A stretch of DNA of 5,105 nucleotides from Pseudomonadota bacterium. GTDB taxonomy: Bacteria; Pseudomonadota; Gammaproteobacteria; Competibacterales; Competibacteraceae. The translations under genes were made by a program, and so were the position numbers. Shown in pieces: positions 3,205 to 5,105 of this stretch (position 1 is its first letter; each line of letters begins with the position of its first letter). The stretch spans positions 1 through 5,105 of the forward strand of contig JAGTSD010000158.1 of the NCBI GenBank assembly GCA_018262135.1, read 5' to 3'. The notes under the pieces are model-generated. The model was not told the DNA's origin. It was given only the letters and a program-made list of their open reading frames with translations, and did not search any database.

Positions 3205-5105
3205 ATGATCTCCCATTTCTTCATCGATCGCCCGGTCTTTGCCGCGGTCATTTCCATCATCCTGACCCTGGCTGGGCTGTCGGCGATGGGCGTGTTGCCC
3301 ATCGCTCAGTATCCCGACATCACCCCGGTGCAGATCCAGGTGAGCGCCACCTATCCCGGCGCCAGCGCCGATGTGGTCTCGCAAAGCGTGGCCGCGCCCA
3401 TCGAGCAGCAGGTCAACAGCGTCGACAACCTGATGTATATGTACTCGTCCAGTTCCTCAACCGGCGACATGACCCTGAACGTGTTTTTCGATATCGGCAC
3501 CGATCCCGACATCGCCCAGGTCAACGTCCAAAATCAGGTGAGTCTGGCCTTGCCGCAGTTGCCGGAGGAGGTGTCCAAACAGGGGGTGAAGGTCCAGACC
3601 AAATCGTCCACCTTCCTGATGGTGATCGCGCTCTATTCGCCGGACGGAAGCCACGACGAGACCTTTGTCGGCAACTACACGTACCTGTACGTGCTCAACG
3701 CCCTGCAACGGATTCCGGGCGCCAATCAGTCCAGCATCTTCGGCGTTCCCAATTATGCGATGCGGATCTGGCTGAAACCGGACCGGATGAGCGATCTGGG
3801 CTTGACCACCGACGAAGTGATCAGCGCCATTCAAAGCCAGAACCAGCAGTTCGCCATCGGCCAGATCGGCCAGTCCCCCACCAACGGTCCGGTGGAACTG
3901 ACCTTTCCAGTCTCCACCCAGGGCCGGCTGACCACGCCGGAGGAGTTCGAGAACATCATCCTGCGCGCCAGCACCACCGGCGCCGGCGTGTTGCGGCTCA
4001 AGGATGTCGGCTACGTGACCCTGGGGATGCAGAGCTATAACCTGCGCAGCCGCTTCAACGGCAAGGTCGGCACCGCCCTCGCGGTGTACCAGCAGGCGGG
4101 GGCCAACGCCTTGGAGGTTTCCAAGCAGGTGCGGGCGGCGCTGGAGGAACTGAAGAAGAGTTTCCCGGCCGGACTCGACTACGCCATCGCTCTGGATACC
4201 ACCAAGTTCGTCCAGGCTTCGATCGACGAAGTGGTGAAGACCCTGATGGAAGCCATCGTGCTGGTGATCCTGGTGGTCTTTATCTTCCTGCAAAGCTGGC
4301 GAGCCACGGTCATTCCCATCGTGGCGGTGATCGTCTCGGTCATCGCGACCTTCAGCGGCATGTACCTGCTGGGCTTCTCGATCAATATGCTCACCCTGTT
4401 CGGCCTGGTGCTGTGCATCGGCATCGTGGTGGACGATGCCATCGTGGTGGTGGAAAACGTCGAGCGCAACATGGCGGAATTCCATCTCGCGCCCAAGGAA
4501 GCGGCGCACCGGGCGATGGAAGAAGTCACCGGGCCGGTGATCGCCGTCGTGCTGGTGTTGAGCGCGGTGTTTGTGCCGGTCGCGTTCCTGGGCGGCATGA
4601 CCGGGCAGTTGTACAAGCAGTTCGCCATCACGATTGCGATTTCGGTGGCGATTTCGGGCCTGGTGGCCTTGACCCTGAGTCCGGCGCTGGCGGCGCTGCT
4701 GCTCAAGCCCGGCGAACACGGCGACCAACGCACCGATGTGCTCTACCGGTTCTTTTTCGGCCCGTTCAATCGCGGGTTCGACTGGGTGACCCACGGCTAC
4801 GCCGAAAGCGTGCGCTTTGTCACCAAACGGATTTTACTGGGACTGGCGCTGTTCGCGGTGATGCTGGTCGCGATTTTCGGCCTGTTCCGCGCGGTGCCCA
4901 GCAGTTTCGTGCCGGATGAAGATCAGGGCTATGTGTTCGGCGTGGGCATGCTGCCCGACGGCGCCAGCCTGGATCGGACCGAGGCGGTGGGCGAACAAAT
5001 GAGCGGCATCTTCCGCGCCAATCCGGCGGTCGGCAGCGTGGTCGCGATCAACGGCTACAGCCTGCTGGATTCGCAGATGAAGACCACCGACACCACCCTG
5101 TTCGT
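3205..5105 (+). CDS. RND multidrug efflux permease, HAE-1 family, 3' partial (633 codons)
   Basis: It starts at ATG 3205 with GAGGG 6 nt upstream and stays open to the window edge. About 60% of the usual ~1,050 residues is visible. The start, FFIDRPVFAAVISIILTLAG (TM1), then LPIAQYPDITPVQIQV and YPGASADVV, and DNLMYMYSSSSSTG, is diagnostic of AcrB/MexB/MexF-type proton-driven pumps. TM2 and TM3 lie near 344-391. TM4 contains GIVVDDAIVVVENVER, whose D410 and D411 correspond to the proton-relay pair D407/D408 of AcrB, so the pump looks catalytically intact so far. TM5 and TM6 follow (about 442-500, with FLGGMTGQLYKQFA between), then TM7 near 543-562 and PSSFVPDEDQGY, the start of the second half. 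The relay lysine and the second porter domain lie beyond the window. The form of the first porter region (PDGSHDETFVGNYTYLYVL, ANQSSIFGVPNYAMRIWLKPDRM) leans to the MexF/OqxB side of the family, but I would not name a substrate. It works with the upstream adaptor; the outer-membrane channel may follow to the right. Confidence 0.97.
   Translation, partial: MISHFFIDRPVFAAVISIILTLAGLSAMGVLPIAQYPDITPVQIQVSATYPGASADVVSQSVAAPIEQQVNSVDNLMYMYSSSSSTGDMTLNVFFDIGTDPDIAQVNVQNQVSLALPQLPEEVSKQGVKVQTKSSTFLMVIALYSPDGSHDETFVGNYTYLYVLNALQRIPGANQSSIFGVPNYAMRIWLKPDRMSDLGLTTDEVISAIQSQNQQFAIGQIGQSPTNGPVELTFPVSTQGRLTTPEEFENIILRASTTGAGVLRLKDVGYVTLGMQSYNLRSRFNGKVGTALAVYQQAGANALEVSKQVRAALEELKKSFPAGLDYAIALDTTKFVQASIDEVVKTLMEAIVLVILVVFIFLQSWRATVIPIVAVIVSVIATFSGMYLLGFSINMLTLFGLVLCIGIVVDDAIVVVENVERNMAEFHLAPKEAAHRAMEEVTGPVIAVVLVLSAVFVPVAFLGGMTGQLYKQFAITIAISVAISGLVALTLSPALAALLLKPGEHGDQRTDVLYRFFFGPFNRGFDWVTHGYAESVRFVTKRILLGLALFAVMLVAIFGLFRAVPSSFVPDEDQGYVFGVGMLPDGASLDRTEAVGEQMSGIFRANPAVGSVVAINGYSLLDSQMKTTDTTLF

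Noticed and set aside
3457..4794. 445-codon open frame on the minus strand opposite the permease
   Set aside because: It is rich in His, Asp, Gln and Arg as expected for the complement of a high-GC gene, and it lies wholly within the unmistakable RND permease.

Overview
The window is GC-rich and gene-dense and looks like a proteobacterial chromosome. A Gram-negative envelope is certain, because it holds an outer-membrane barrel end, a periplasmic adaptor and an RND efflux pump. Gammaproteobacteria is my best guess from the protein flavours, but nothing here proves the class.

Layout from left to right: (1) positions 1-105 hold the last 34 codons of a rightward gene for an outer-membrane transporter of the 'MetA-pathway of phenol degradation' type. 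(2) Converging on it is a leftward three-gene cluster, 1618 to 140. In order of transcription it encodes an exported NTF2/SnoaL-like protein (1022-1618), a Gly-rich peptide with seven Trp-x-Asn motifs behind a twin-arginine-like signal (601-1008), and a small SpoIIAA-like (STAS-type) protein (140-502). The first two genes are 13 bp apart. The second and third are separated by 97 bp containing a perfect 12-bp stem hairpin. (3) A 350-bp intergenic region (1619-1968) separates this cluster from a divergent operon and carries several short symmetrical or repeated sequences. (4) Rightward from 1969 come a membrane-fusion (adaptor) protein and, 12 bp later, the first 633 codons of an HAE-1 family RND efflux permease that runs off the right edge. 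Together these two would form the inner-membrane and periplasmic parts of a tripartite drug or solvent efflux pump. No outer-membrane factor or dedicated regulator is visible.

The most interesting object is the Gly-rich peptide at 601-1008. Regularly spaced Trp-x-Asn tripeptides in glycine linkers are the signature of precursors that radical-SAM/SPASM enzymes turn into three-residue cyclophanes (triceptides, including the GrrA/OscA1-like group). Here the repeats follow an apparent Tat signal. The cluster shows no radical-SAM maturase in the window, so the modification is an inference and any enzyme would have to lie elsewhere. The NTF2-like and SpoIIAA-like neighbours may be functional partners, but that rests only on co-orientation and spacing.
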